NCBI RefSeq assembly: GCF_036346855.1 | Contig: NZ_CP107841.1 | Location: forward strand, 3,352,001-3,416,000 | Source of the DNA: Streptomyces europaeiscabiei | GTDB taxonomy: Bacteria > Actinomycetota > Actinomycetes > Streptomycetales > Streptomycetaceae | Length of the DNA stretch: 64,000 nucleotides | Direction: 5' to 3' | In this document: in pieces, positions 1 through 8,583 of the stretch | How the letters are laid out: each line of letters starts with the position of its first letter | Position numbering within the stretch: the first letter of the stretch is position 1 | The notes under the pieces: generated by a model | Seen by the model: only the letters and a program-made list of their open reading frames with translations | The model's database searches: none | What the model was told of the DNA's origin: nothing | Translations under genes and position numbers: made by a program

Positions 1-681
1 CGCGATCCGGGAGATCGCGGCCGCCCCCTCCTGATGGTGGGACACGGCGTCGACCAGCTGGGACACCGGTTCGATCAGGTAGAAGAGGTGCAGCAGGAAG
101 GCGATGAGGGTGGACACGGGGATCTCCCCGGACGCCACCCGCGCCCCGCCGACCGCGAGCACCGCGAGGAAGGCCGGCTGGACGGCGAGTCCGTCCGCCG
201 AGCCGGCCACGGACTCCCACTTCGCGCTCTTCACGCCGTGCCGCCACGCCCGCCGTGCCGCCGCCTCCACCCGGGCGGTCTCCCGCTCCTCGGCACCGGA
301 CGCCTTCACCGTACGGAACGCCCCGAAGGCCCGCTCCAACGCGATGGAGATCTCCCCGACCGCCTCCTGCGAGCGTTCGGTGGCCCGCGCGATCCGCGGC
401 ATCACCAGCGCGGCGGCCCCGCCGACCAGCACGACCACGCCGAGCGTCACACCCAGCAGCACGGCGTCGAGGAACGCCATCATCACGATCGCCGCGACGA
501 ACGCGACCGCGCCGGTGGCCGCGGAGACGACCGCCTGGGTGCTGACCGCCCGCAGCAGCGTCGTGTCCGAGGTGACCCGGGACATCAGATCCCCCGGCGC
601 GATCCGCTCCCACTCCGCGATCCGCAGCCGCAGCAGCAACAGCAGCAACAAGCGAGCACCCCACCGGGCGACGCACCTCAC
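1..681 (-). pseudogene. ABC exporter membrane domain, 5'-truncated, runs off window
   Basis: The minus strand reads as the membrane half of an ABC exporter. It contains the region IAPGDLMSRVTSDT, several hydrophobic segments, and a loop typical of exporters (EERETARVEAAARRAWRHG). The ATP-binding half lies beyond base 1. The 5' end is odd. Exporters normally have about 80-100 residues and two membrane segments before the RIAEWERIAPGD region. Here the frame passes instead into a leucine run encoded by CTG/TTG triplets and then into unrelated sequence, with possible GTG starts at 681 or 723. I infer that the N-terminus was lost, so the gene is probably dead, but an unusual short start cannot be excluded. 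It is divergent from the efflux gene at 834. Confidence 0.6.
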
Positions 682-712
682 AACAGCTACGCGACACCAG
701 GCCCGGTCAATC

Positions 713-734
713 GACTTTGTCACATGATAAAGTC
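713..734. promoter_or_regulatory. Near-perfect 22-bp palindrome, TetR-type operator
   Basis: GACTTT and AAAGTC arms enclose TCA..TGA, so 18 of 22 positions are symmetrical. It lies about 100 bp upstream of the DHA2 efflux gene, in the divergent region. TetR repressors of drug pumps typically bind such sites. No TetR gene is adjacent, so the cognate regulator is unknown. Confidence 0.6.
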
Positions 735-833
735 TGTCGAACGGATGCTCGCGGCGCTCCCTGCCGTTTGGTGCACCCGCCCCCTGCCCGCAGGGGCATC
801 GCGTGGACCCCCTTCGTGAAAGGACCCCAGCTC

Positions 834-2561
834 ATGCGTGTGTTCATGGACGAACCGGTCGAGAGAATGAACGGGCCCTACGCCCGGCGCTGGTGGGCTC
901 TGCTCGTGCTCTGTCTGAGCCTGCTGATGATCGTGATGGCCAACACCGCCCTCACGGTCGCGGCTCCCTCCATGACCCAGGACCTCGGTCTGTCCAGCAC
1001 GGACCTGCAGTGGGTGATCGACGCCTACACCATCCCTTACGCCGCCCTGATGCTGCTGTTCGCGGCGATCGGCGACAAGTACAGCCGGCGCGGCGCGCTC
1101 GTCCTCGGGCTCGTCCTGTTCGGCGGCGGAGCAATCTGGGGTTCACTGGTCGACAGCGCGGCCGGAGTCATCGCGGCCCGTGCGGTGATGGGTGTCGGTG
1201 CGGCGCTCATCATGCCCGCCACGCTCTCCCTGCTCGCCGCGACCTTCCCGCGCGCCGAGCGGACCAAGGCGATCACCTTGTGGGCGGGCACCGCCGGTTT
1301 CGCCATCGCCGCCGGACCGCTGATCGCGGGCATGCTGTTGGAGAGCTTCAGCTGGCAGTCCACCTTCCTGACCAACGTTCCCGTGATCGCCCTCGCCATC
1401 GTCGGCGCCTTCGTCCTGGTACCGCCGTCCAAGGCCACGCACGCGCCGCGGATCGACTACGTCGGTGGGCTGCTGTCGGTGGTGTGGATCGCCGCGCTGG
1501 TCTTCACGCTCATCGAGGCCCCGCACGGCTGGGACGTCAAGGCGGTCACGGGCACGGTCGTCACGGTCGTGGGGCTCGTGGTGTTCGTCCTCTGGGAGCT
1601 GCACCACCCGCACCCCCTCCTCGACCTGCGCCGTTTCGCGAACCGCGCGTTCACGGGTGCCAACATCGCCGTCGTACTGTTCCTTCTCGCGGTCTTCGGC
1701 GCCTTCTTCTTCCTCACCCAGCACCTCCAGTTCGTCCTGCGGTACGACGCGCTGGAGACCGGCATACGCATGCTGCCGCTCGCCGGCGCGGTCTTCCTCG
1801 GCTCCGCGCTGACCGGCTACCTCACCCCGCGCATCGGCATGAAGGCGACGATCGTCGCGGGCATGGCCGGCGGCACGCTGGCACTCGCACTGCTCACCCA
1901 GGTCGACAGGTCGTCGTCGTACGGCGATTTCGTGGCACCCCTCTTCGCACTCGGGCTCGCGATCGGCCTGGCGCTCTCGCCCTGCACGGACGCGATCATG
2001 GGAGCGTTCCCCGAGGAGGAGCTGGGCGTGGGCAGCGCGGTCAACGACACCTCGCAGGAACTGGGCGGGGCGATCGGCATCGCCATCCTCGGTTCGCTGC
2101 TGTCGACCTCGTACTCGTCGAACCTGTCGGACGCAACCGCCGGCAGCAACCTCCCGGCCGACGCACTGAGCCAGGCGCAGGACTCGGTCGCCGCCGGGTA
2201 CTCGGTCGCCGAGGGCATCGGCGACCAGGCACGGCAGCTCGCCGAACAAGCAGCGCGGGCGGCCGACCCGCAGCAGGCCGCACAGCTCCAGGAGCAGGCC
2301 GACCAACTCACCGACGGCGCCCACCGGATGGCGGACGCGGTCAGCGCGTCCTTCGCGGACGCGGTGGCTCACACCAGCCTGGTGGGCGCGGCGATCCTGG
2401 GAGTGGGGGCGGTGTCCGTGGCCCTGCTGCTTCCGGGCAAGGGCCGCAGTGCAGAAGCACGGGCCAGGAACAGGGCCAGGGCCAGGGCCAGGGCCGGAGC
2501 AGAGATCAGGACCTCGGTCGCTCAGGAGAAGGAGCCCGAGTTCACCCACTCGAATCCGTGA
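834..2561 (+). CDS. DHA2-family (EmrB/QacA) MFS drug efflux protein
   Basis: This 575-residue protein is a proton-driven multidrug exporter of the 14-helix DHA2 type. The N-terminus has the family signatures ALTVAAPSMTQDL and LQWVIDAYTIPYAALML, followed by the GDKYSRR loop (motif A). The C-terminal region carries a long hydrophilic Ala/Gln-rich segment (about residues 430-500) before the last helix, which is common in Streptomyces members, and ends in an Arg-Ala-rich cytoplasmic tail. I chose the ATG at 834 because AAAGGA lies about 9 bases upstream. A longer frame is open upstream but has no ribosome site. A near-perfect palindrome at 713-734 probably controls it. The substrate cannot be read from the sequence. 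Confidence 0.9.
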   Translation: MRVFMDEPVERMNGPYARRWWALLVLCLSLLMIVMANTALTVAAPSMTQDLGLSSTDLQWVIDAYTIPYAALMLLFAAIGDKYSRRGALVLGLVLFGGGAIWGSLVDSAAGVIAARAVMGVGAALIMPATLSLLAATFPRAERTKAITLWAGTAGFAIAAGPLIAGMLLESFSWQSTFLTNVPVIALAIVGAFVLVPPSKATHAPRIDYVGGLLSVVWIAALVFTLIEAPHGWDVKAVTGTVVTVVGLVVFVLWELHHPHPLLDLRRFANRAFTGANIAVVLFLLAVFGAFFFLTQHLQFVLRYDALETGIRMLPLAGAVFLGSALTGYLTPRIGMKATIVAGMAGGTLALALLTQVDRSSSYGDFVAPLFALGLAIGLALSPCTDAIMGAFPEEELGVGSAVNDTSQELGGAIGIAILGSLLSTSYSSNLSDATAGSNLPADALSQAQDSVAAGYSVAEGIGDQARQLAEQAARAADPQQAAQLQEQADQLTDGAHRMADAVSASFADAVAHTSLVGAAILGVGAVSVALLLPGKGRSAEARARNRARARARAGAEIRTSVAQEKEPEFTHSNP

Positions 2562-3048
2562 TCCCCCGTCACGTTCCTCGGGTCCCGCCAGAAGGCCGCC
2601 GGCCTCCGAGCCCGGTGTGACCGCACCTGCACCCCGGTCACCGGGGCGAGCGCCTCGACCAGGCGGCCGCCCAGCGTTACTTCCCCGCTCCGTCCAGGAT
2701 GCGGCTGGGCGCTGCGGGCGACCAACCGTAGAAAGCCATCGGTGGCGGTATCAGGAGCATGCGGTGTTCCGTCGCCGAAGGGGGACATCGGCGCGGCCGG
2801 GCACCGGCGTGGCGGGAAGAGGGGCAGGCATTCGAATGCAGGCGATGGCCGAGGGCACCGGAATGCGGTCCAATGCGCCTCTGGGCCTGGCTTCGGGGCA
2901 TGGCCCGGATGCTGCCCTCATGTATTCGCTGGTGGGGGCTGCCTGCCACGGCACCGGCTCTTCCGGAGGAGCGTACCGACGTGGGCCGGGCCGTGACCTT
3001 GCAGGGAGGCACGCTAGTCGCGGCCTCGCGTCGTGTCGCGCGGCGGTC
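2562..3048. other. Intergenic gap between convergent genes
   Basis: About 490 bases separate the convergent efflux and GH32 genes. An 88-codon minus-strand frame (2522-2788) overlaps the efflux stop codon. It matches no family I recognise, so I do not call it. I see no clear terminator. Confidence 0.4.
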
Positions 3049-5613
3049 TCAACGGTCGTGGGCGGAGTCGAGGTGCCAGACGACGGCCTTGTCGAGCTTC
3101 ACGGTGCCGTTCTCGGCGAAGAACTCCACTCCCTGGCTGGCGGGGTCGGGGAAGATCTGGTCGGTGATCACCGCTTCGCCGTTGCCGCCGAAGACCTCGA
3201 CGGAGGACCAGTCGACGAGGATCCGCAGCTTGACCTTGCCGTTCTTGGGCTTCAGGGGTGCCGTCTGGACGCCGGGGAAGGTGCTGTTGAAGTCCACGGC
3301 GCCGGAGCGGGTGCGGTCGACGTACAGCTCCTGTGTCGTGCTGTCGTAGCCGATGACGGTCTCCTCGCCGTTCGCGCCCGTGCGGACCTTCAGGCCGAAG
3401 CGGTCGGCGTCCTCGAGGGAGAACGTCGCCTGGATGTCGAGGGCTTTGCCCTTGGCCGCGGGGCCGATCAAGGCCTTGGAGGTGTCCTTGACGGTGAGGT
3501 CGGACGCGGACACCGCGTGCGGCCGGCGCAGGGACTCCAGGCTGTCGACCGGATTGCTGATCAGGCGGATCCGACCGTCGACCGTGCGCAGGGCCATCTC
3601 CCGGGGGACGCTCTGCGCGCCGCGCCAGGGGGAGGTGGGGACGGCACCGCTGTAGTCCCAGTTGCTCATCCAGCCGACCATGTACCGCTTGCCGTCCGGG
3701 GCGTCCTCCCAGGACACGGCGGCGTAGTAGTCCTTGCCGTGGTCGGCCCAGTCGGCGCGCTGCACGACGGACTTGGCGGCGGTGTCGGCTTCGGTGAACC
3801 GGTCGGCCAGGATGTGGCCCCAGCCGGCGTTGTTCATGTCGACGACCTGGATCTTCGCCTTCTTGCCGGCGTAGGGACGCAGGTCGAAGGAGGCCCAGTC
3901 CAGGGTTTCGCTGTTGGCACCGGTGGCGCTGCGGACGACCTGACCGTCGACGACGAGGTTGACGGACGTCTCCTGGGAGACGCGCGGGGCCAAGGCGTCG
4001 GACAGCATGATGTGGTCGACGTTGAGGTGGCCCCAGCCGCCGGTGTTGTCGTCGACGATCCTGATCCGCGCCTGCTTGCCGGCGAGAGCGCCGACGTCCC
4101 AGGAGGCCCAGTTGAGCGCCTCGCTGTCCTTTCCGGTGGCGCTGCGCACCACTTCGCCGTCGACGAGGAGTTCGACGGCGGTCGGGTCGGCCGAGCCGGC
4201 GGGGTGGTTGCCGCCGCCGATGAGGAAGTTGAGGTGCTTCTTGTCGATGGTGAACTCGGGCGAGGTGAGCGTGCCGGTGGTGGAGTCGCCGTTCAGGTAG
4301 GAGTTGACCAGGCCGTCGCCCAGGAATCCGGAGACTTCCTGCTGGTTGGGGAGGGTGCCGGTGGCCGGTGCCGGCCCGAAGGCGTCTCCGGTCGTCGTCC
4401 AGTCGCCGTAGCTGCCGCCTTCGAAGTCGGCGAGGACCGTACCCTCGGGCGGCGGTCCCTGCTCCAAGACGGTTCCGGCCTCGTGCGGGTGACGTCCGCC
4501 GCCGACCTTGAAGTTCAGGTAGGGGCTGTCGACGGTGAATTCGGGTGAGGTGAGGGTGCCGGTGGTGCCGTCACCGGAGTGGAAGCTGTTGGCGAGGCCC
4601 TTGCCGTCGAAGCCCTCGACAGTCCCCTGCCCGGCCAGCGCCCCGGCCGCCGGTCCGTCGCCGAAGGCGGTGCCGGTCGTCGTCCACGTACCGAAGTCGG
4701 CGTTCTCGAAGTCCTGCACCACCGTGCCGGTGGGCGGGGTGTAGGTGCCCTTGTCGTCGGCGGTGAACTTCTTGCCGTCGAAGTCGCCGACGAAGTACTG
4801 GGCGGCCGAACCACCGGCGATGCCACCGGGGTTGATGTTGACGACCAGGACCCACTTGATCTTCTTCTTGTTCCCGTCGACCGCGAGGGGGAACAGGTCG
4901 GGGCACTCCCACACACCGCCGGTCGCGCCGGCCGGCCCGAACTCGCTCTGCAGCTCCCAGTCCTTGAGGTTCTTCGACGAGTAGAACCGCACCTTGTGCT
5001 CGGTGGACAGCGACACCGTCATCAGCCAGCTCTGGGTCGGCGCGTACCACTGGACCTTGGGGTCGCGGAATTCCTTGGAGCCGATGTCGAGGACGGGGTT
5101 GCCCTGGTACTTGGTCCAGGTGCGGCCCCGGTCGGTGCTGTAGGCGAGCGACTGGGCCTGCTTGCCGCCGTTCTTGTAGGCGCTGGTGTAGATCGCCACC
5201 ATCGCCGGGTTCTCCTTCGTGCCGAACCCGGTGGTGTTGTCCCGGTCGACGACCGCGCTGCCGGAGAACACCATCTCCTCGTCGTCGTGCGACAGGGCGA
5301 GCGGCAGCTCCTCCCAGTGCACGAGGTCCCGGCTCACCGCATGCCCCCAGGACATGTCGCCCCAGGAGTTGCCGTTCGGGTTGTACTGGTAGAAGAGGTG
5401 GTACTCGCCCTCGTAGTACACGAGCCCGTTGGGATCGTTCATCCAGTTCTTCTCCGGAGTGAAGTGGAACTGGGGCCGGTAGGTCTCGGAGTACGCAGGG
5501 GTGTCGGCGGCAACGGCCTGGGGGGCGAGCGGGGCCGCGGACAGGGCGCAGACGGTCGCCACCGCCGCGATCATCCGTATACGGGCATGCCGGGGTACAC
5601 GTCCAGAGCTCAT
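3049..5613 (-). CDS. Secreted GH32 fructanase with nested insertion in the propeller
   Basis: This 854-residue exported GH32 enzyme is expected to hydrolyse levan or inulin. A Sec signal peptide covers about residues 1-36. The nucleophile is D60 in WMNDPNG, the transition-state stabiliser is D184 in FRDP, and the acid/base is E237 in WECPD. The last propeller blades and the C-terminal beta-sandwich occupy about 616-854. Residues about 297-615 are an insertion made of two A+B modules, one nested inside the other: A1 (297-380), A2 (392-475), B2 (477-540), B1 (549-608). Both A parts contain TWTTTG/DWTTTG and GTLTSPEF motifs. Both B parts contain VVRSATG and GWGH. The start at 5613 has AGGAG five bases upstream. 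Tandem palindromic sites lie about 110-140 bases upstream. The gene stands alone, without a local importer. Confidence 0.92.
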   Translation of the reverse strand: MSSGRVPRHARIRMIAAVATVCALSAAPLAPQAVAADTPAYSETYRPQFHFTPEKNWMNDPNGLVYYEGEYHLFYQYNPNGNSWGDMSWGHAVSRDLVHWEELPLALSHDDEEMVFSGSAVVDRDNTTGFGTKENPAMVAIYTSAYKNGGKQAQSLAYSTDRGRTWTKYQGNPVLDIGSKEFRDPKVQWYAPTQSWLMTVSLSTEHKVRFYSSKNLKDWELQSEFGPAGATGGVWECPDLFPLAVDGNKKKIKWVLVVNINPGGIAGGSAAQYFVGDFDGKKFTADDKGTYTPPTGTVVQDFENADFGTWTTTGTAFGDGPAAGALAGQGTVEGFDGKGLANSFHSGDGTTGTLTSPEFTVDSPYLNFKVGGGRHPHEAGTVLEQGPPPEGTVLADFEGGSYGDWTTTGDAFGPAPATGTLPNQQEVSGFLGDGLVNSYLNGDSTTGTLTSPEFTIDKKHLNFLIGGGNHPAGSADPTAVELLVDGEVVRSATGKDSEALNWASWDVGALAGKQARIRIVDDNTGGWGHLNVDHIMLSDALAPRVSQETSVNLVVDGQVVRSATGANSETLDWASFDLRPYAGKKAKIQVVDMNNAGWGHILADRFTEADTAAKSVVQRADWADHGKDYYAAVSWEDAPDGKRYMVGWMSNWDYSGAVPTSPWRGAQSVPREMALRTVDGRIRLISNPVDSLESLRRPHAVSASDLTVKDTSKALIGPAAKGKALDIQATFSLEDADRFGLKVRTGANGEETVIGYDSTTQELYVDRTRSGAVDFNSTFPGVQTAPLKPKNGKVKLRILVDWSSVEVFGGNGEAVITDQIFPDPASQGVEFFAENGTVKLDKAVVWHLDSAHDR

Positions 5614-5720
5614 GAGGTCTCCTGTGCTGTGGCCGTCCGGGCGGCGGAGCGTGCTGCCCCCGCGGACCGGCCGAAAAGTGACGCCTTGCAGTGCCGTCGT
5701 CCACGGCGGTCGGCAAGAAA

Positions 5721-5750
5721 TGTCATCGTTGACTTGTGTCATCGATGACA
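5721..5750. promoter_or_regulatory. Tandem operator sites upstream of GH32 gene
   Basis: TGTCATCGATGACA at 5737-5750 is a perfect 14-bp palindrome. A degenerate copy, TGTCATCGTTGACT, lies at 5721-5734, 16 bases away centre to centre. They sit in the promoter region of the secreted GH32 gene. This is probably the binding site of a dimeric repressor. I did not find this motif upstream of the other two GH32 genes. Confidence 0.6.
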
Positions 5751-6091
5751 TCGAGTGGCCCGATAATGAGGGCAATCCGACCAGTGCGTCAACAGCCCCG
5801 GAGCGATGTGGTCCCCGGGCAGCTCGCCGTTGCGGCACGGGCGGCCGGTTGTCGCGAGCCGCCCCAACTGGCCTTGCCACGGCGGACCGTGCCCGTCTCC
5901 CCGGCAGACGGACCACTGAGGACCGGCGAGCAGGCGGACTTCCTGAACCAGTGGGGCCGCCGTCATGGACGAACCCGCCGCCGCCCTGGACGGCGCGCGT
6001 TCGCGTTGCCTGTCGCCGTCTCTCGACGACGTCGCCGGGCCACGAGTTCGTAACGAGCCGTTGACAGGGGCGCCCCGCGAGGTGTCAGTCG

Positions 6092-6334
6092 TGTGCATCT
6101 CTGTCAGCCTTGCGCGGTCCTTGTCGGTTGGTTCTTGTCGTTGGTTCTTGTCGGTCGGTTGGTCCTTGTCGGTTGGGTTCTTGTCCTTGCGGTCCCTCCC
6201 TGGTCCCTGCCGCTCCCTGCCGCTCCCTGAGAGACCTGTCCGACACGGAATCCTGGGCGCCACTCCAGCTCAGCGGAGGCAGTCGAACCATGAGACGCAG
6301 CGATTTTCCCTTCCAACGCGCAGAGGCCCCTCCC
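6092..6334. repeat. Left-arm repeat L0 with TTGTCGGTTGGT tandem units
   Basis: Its sequence recurs at 26226-26402 (L1), and its Cys-free T/G-rich core recurs in part near 50293-50320 (L2). It begins with GTGCATCTCTGT and ends near a CAGCGATTTTCCCTTCC stretch. The core at 6117-6190 is an irregular tandem array of TTGTCGGTTGGT-like units that is shorter in L1 and L2. L1 and L2 each follow a displaced tRNA 3' end. L0 lacks that fragment and may mark an older, eroded insertion end. Confidence 0.6.
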
Positions 6335-6825
6335 CTCTACTCGGAGCGGAGCCTCTTTGACCGTTGTCGCAGGCCAGACGTCTGCAACCAGGATGTCGAT
6401 CATTGCTGTGCCACGGCAGGTCGGGCTGTACCGCGTCGGTGCGAGCGCGCTTCGGGCGCGCGGCGTGGAGGACGAAACCTCCGCCGGGGCCTCCCGGCTT
6501 CCTGTCGTCGAGGGCGGAGCGGCGTACAGGCGGAGCGGCCCGCCAACGTCGAACCTCCCCTGGGTGTACATCGCGGTCACCTGGAGCCGCCAGGCCCTTC
6601 GGCTCGGCCCCGATGACGCCCACCTCGGCGATCAGCCGGATCACCCCCGGCGGCAAGCGCCACCCGTCCACCTGCGGACCGGGCCCGCTCGTGCCGTGGT
6701 CGGCCGTGCCCGAGCCCGCTACGGCCTCGTACGGGCTCATCCACCAGTCCGAAGAGGGCTCGCCCCGGACTCACAGGTCCGGACTCACAGGTCCGGGCTG
6801 ACCGTCAGCGTGGGCCCGGCGGTGC

Positions 6826-7224
6826 TCATGAGGCGGACCCGAACTCCCGCTCGTGTTGGAAGCTGTCGGCGGTCCGCGCAGGCCGTCGGGAGCGAGCGAG
6901 AGCGCGCCCGCCGAGGACCAGGGCGATCAGCCCCAAGGGGATGGCAGCGATGGCTCCCAGAATCCCGTTGCCGGTGCCGGGGCCACCATGGGCGGTGGCC
7001 AGGTGCAGCGCCGCGAGGGCCGTGCCGACCAGGCCCACCGCCATGGCCGCCATGGCGCCGGTGCGCGCGTTGCCGGTGCTGATACGGCCCGCGACGCGGG
7101 CCAGAGCCAGCCGGCCAAGGGCCACGCCGATCGCCCCCACCCCAAGGGCCAGATTGGCCCCCGTCCGCCCGTTGCCGATGACTCCCCCCTCGGCGGCCAC
7201 CATCAGGACATCTGTTGCGCTCAT
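6826..7224 (-). CDS. DUF6223-type small membrane protein
   Basis: This 132-residue hydrophobic protein has about three to four membrane segments rich in Ala, Gly and Leu (GVGAIGVALGRLALARV, AAMAVGLVGTALAALHLA, AAIPLGLIALVLGGRALAR). The layout matches the uncharacterised DUF6223 family of Streptomyces. The start at 7224 has GGAGGAGAG upstream. It is divergent from the two-component genes at 7456 and shares a short intergenic region with them that holds a 28-bp palindrome, so it is probably a target or accessory of that system. Its function is not known. Confidence 0.75.
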   Translation of the reverse strand: MSATDVLMVAAEGGVIGNGRTGANLALGVGAIGVALGRLALARVAGRISTGNARTGAMAAMAVGLVGTALAALHLATAHGGPGTGNGILGAIAAIPLGLIALVLGGRALARSRRPARTADSFQHEREFGSAS

Positions 7225-7374
7225 GCCACTCTCCTCCTCCGTGCGCGGCGAGTTCCGCAGTTTCGCTGTGCCTTGAGCGTGCCTGCCGACCGCACCACTG
7301 GTCGTCCGGCGAGCGCAGTCTCTTCGGACTGCCGTCGACATGGCAGGCACCTGCTGCGCCTGCGGCAGGCGGCG

Positions 7375-7402
7375 GGCGACTACCGCGGGTGCGGTAGTCG
7401 CC
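7375..7402. promoter_or_regulatory. Perfect 12-bp-arm palindrome between DUF6223 and kinase genes
   Basis: GGCGACTACCGC and GCGGTAGTCGCC flank a 4-base spacer (GGGT). The site lies 54 bases upstream of the histidine kinase start and about 150 bases upstream of the divergent DUF6223 gene. A dimeric LuxR-type response regulator would fit, so it is probably an autoregulatory site of the downstream regulator. It is not placed as a terminator, because neither neighbouring gene ends here. Confidence 0.6.
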
Positions 7403-7455
7403 CTCTCGTCCGCAGGCGGGACTCTCCCGCAGCGGCGTCCGGCTAGGGTGCACGC

Positions 7456-8583
7456 ATGGACACAGGGCGTTTTCGTGTCCCGGCCGGTGCCATGGACTGG
7501 GCGATTGCCGTCAGCGTGGCGGCACTGCTGCTGGGAACCGGGCTGTGGGAGCAGCATCGGGCCGGAAAGCTCGAACTGTTCGGCTCCGTGCTGCTGGTGG
7601 CGGGCGGCCTGGCGCTGCTCGCGCGTCGCAGGGCTCCGATCGCCGTGCTGGCCATCACCGGCCTGTGCGCGGTGGGCTACGAGGCGGCGGGATTCGAGGT
7701 GCTCGCTGTCTCGTACCTGGTTGCGGTGTACGGCGCCGTGCGGGCCGGGCACCGTGCCCTGACGGTGGCGGTATCCGTGTCTTTGCTCGTCGTCCTTCCT
7801 CTCACGGCGCTGGTCTTCCGCGAAGGGCCGCCGCGCGAGGCGTTCGCACAGGCCCGGAACGTACTGGAGATCGCCTGGCTGATCGCCGCCTTTGCCGCCG
7901 GGGAGGCGCTGCGGCAGGCCGAGCGGCGGGCGGACGAAGCCGAGCGCACCCGGGAGGAGACCGCTAGGCGCCGCGCGGATGAGGAGCGGCTGCGCATCGC
8001 GCGGGAGTTGCACGATTCCCTCACCCACCAGATTTCGATCATCAAGGTGCAGTCCGAGGTCGCCGTCCACGTAGCCCGCAGGCGCGGTGAGCACGTACCC
8101 GAGACGCTGCTCGCGATCCAGACGGCGGGGCGGGAGGCGACCCGGGAGCTACGCGCGACTCTGGAGGCCCTGCGTGGCGACGACACCACCCCGCCGCAGG
8201 GCCTTGAGCAGGTACCGGAACTGGTGGAGCGCGCCCGTTCGATGGGCCTCGGCGCGACGCTGACGATCGAAGGACCACGGCACGACGTGCCGGCCGCGGT
8301 GGGCCGGACCGCCTACCGCATCGTCCAGGAGGCACTGACCAACACCGCACGGCATGCCTGCGCCACCACCGCGGCAGTCCGGATCGAATACCGATTCGAC
8401 GCGCTGTGCGTCCAGGTGGACGACGACGGCAAGGCCACTCCTGATAACGCCCCGGCCCCCGGCCTCGGGCTGATCGGCATGCACGAACGCGTCACCGCCC
8501 TTGGCGGCCAGTTGCGCGCGCAGCCGCGCACCGAGCACGGTTTCACCGTCCAGGCCGAACTCCCCGTGGAACGAGCATCATGA
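7456..8583 (+). CDS. NarL-type sensor histidine kinase
   Basis: This 375-residue membrane sensor kinase has four to five N-terminal hydrophobic segments (residues about 15-120 and 135-150), then a coiled stretch rich in Arg/Glu. The HisKA_3 dimerisation domain carries the phospho-acceptor H186 in ARELHDSL. The HATPase domain has the N-box region EALTNTARHA and a G-box region (GLGLIGMHERV). It should autophosphorylate and pass phosphate to the regulator at 8580, with which it overlaps by 4 bases (ATGA), so the two are translationally coupled. No extracellular sensor domain is evident, which suggests that it senses membrane or intramembrane signals. Confidence 0.92.
   Translation: MDTGRFRVPAGAMDWAIAVSVAALLLGTGLWEQHRAGKLELFGSVLLVAGGLALLARRRAPIAVLAITGLCAVGYEAAGFEVLAVSYLVAVYGAVRAGHRALTVAVSVSLLVVLPLTALVFREGPPREAFAQARNVLEIAWLIAAFAAGEALRQAERRADEAERTREETARRRADEERLRIARELHDSLTHQISIIKVQSEVAVHVARRRGEHVPETLLAIQTAGREATRELRATLEALRGDDTTPPQGLEQVPELVERARSMGLGATLTIEGPRHDVPAAVGRTAYRIVQEALTNTARHACATTAAVRIEYRFDALCVQVDDDGKATPDNAPAPGLGLIGMHERVTALGGQLRAQPRTEHGFTVQAELPVERAS

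Larger units (their letters stand above)
5614..6825. other. 1.2-kb gap with operator and island left-arm repeat
   Basis: No supported gene. It holds the GH32 promoter sites (5721-5750) and repeat L0 (6092-6334). Minus-strand frames at 6104-6580 and 6270-6740 overlap L0 and resemble no family I know. The stretch near residues GWRLPPGVIRLIAEVG (about 6590-6660) looks protein-like and may be a gene remnant. Confidence 0.4.

Noticed and set aside
34..819. Long + frames at the left edge
   Set aside because: They lie antisense to a recognisable ABC exporter membrane domain and have Arg/Pro-rich shadow composition.
2522..2788. 88-codon minus frame overlapping the efflux gene end
   Set aside because: It has no family match, overlaps a real gene, and lacks a convincing ribosome site.
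6104..6740. Two overlapping minus frames near repeat L0
   Set aside because: No recognisable domain, frame not continuous, and overlap with a non-coding repeat. Kept only as a note in the gap entry.
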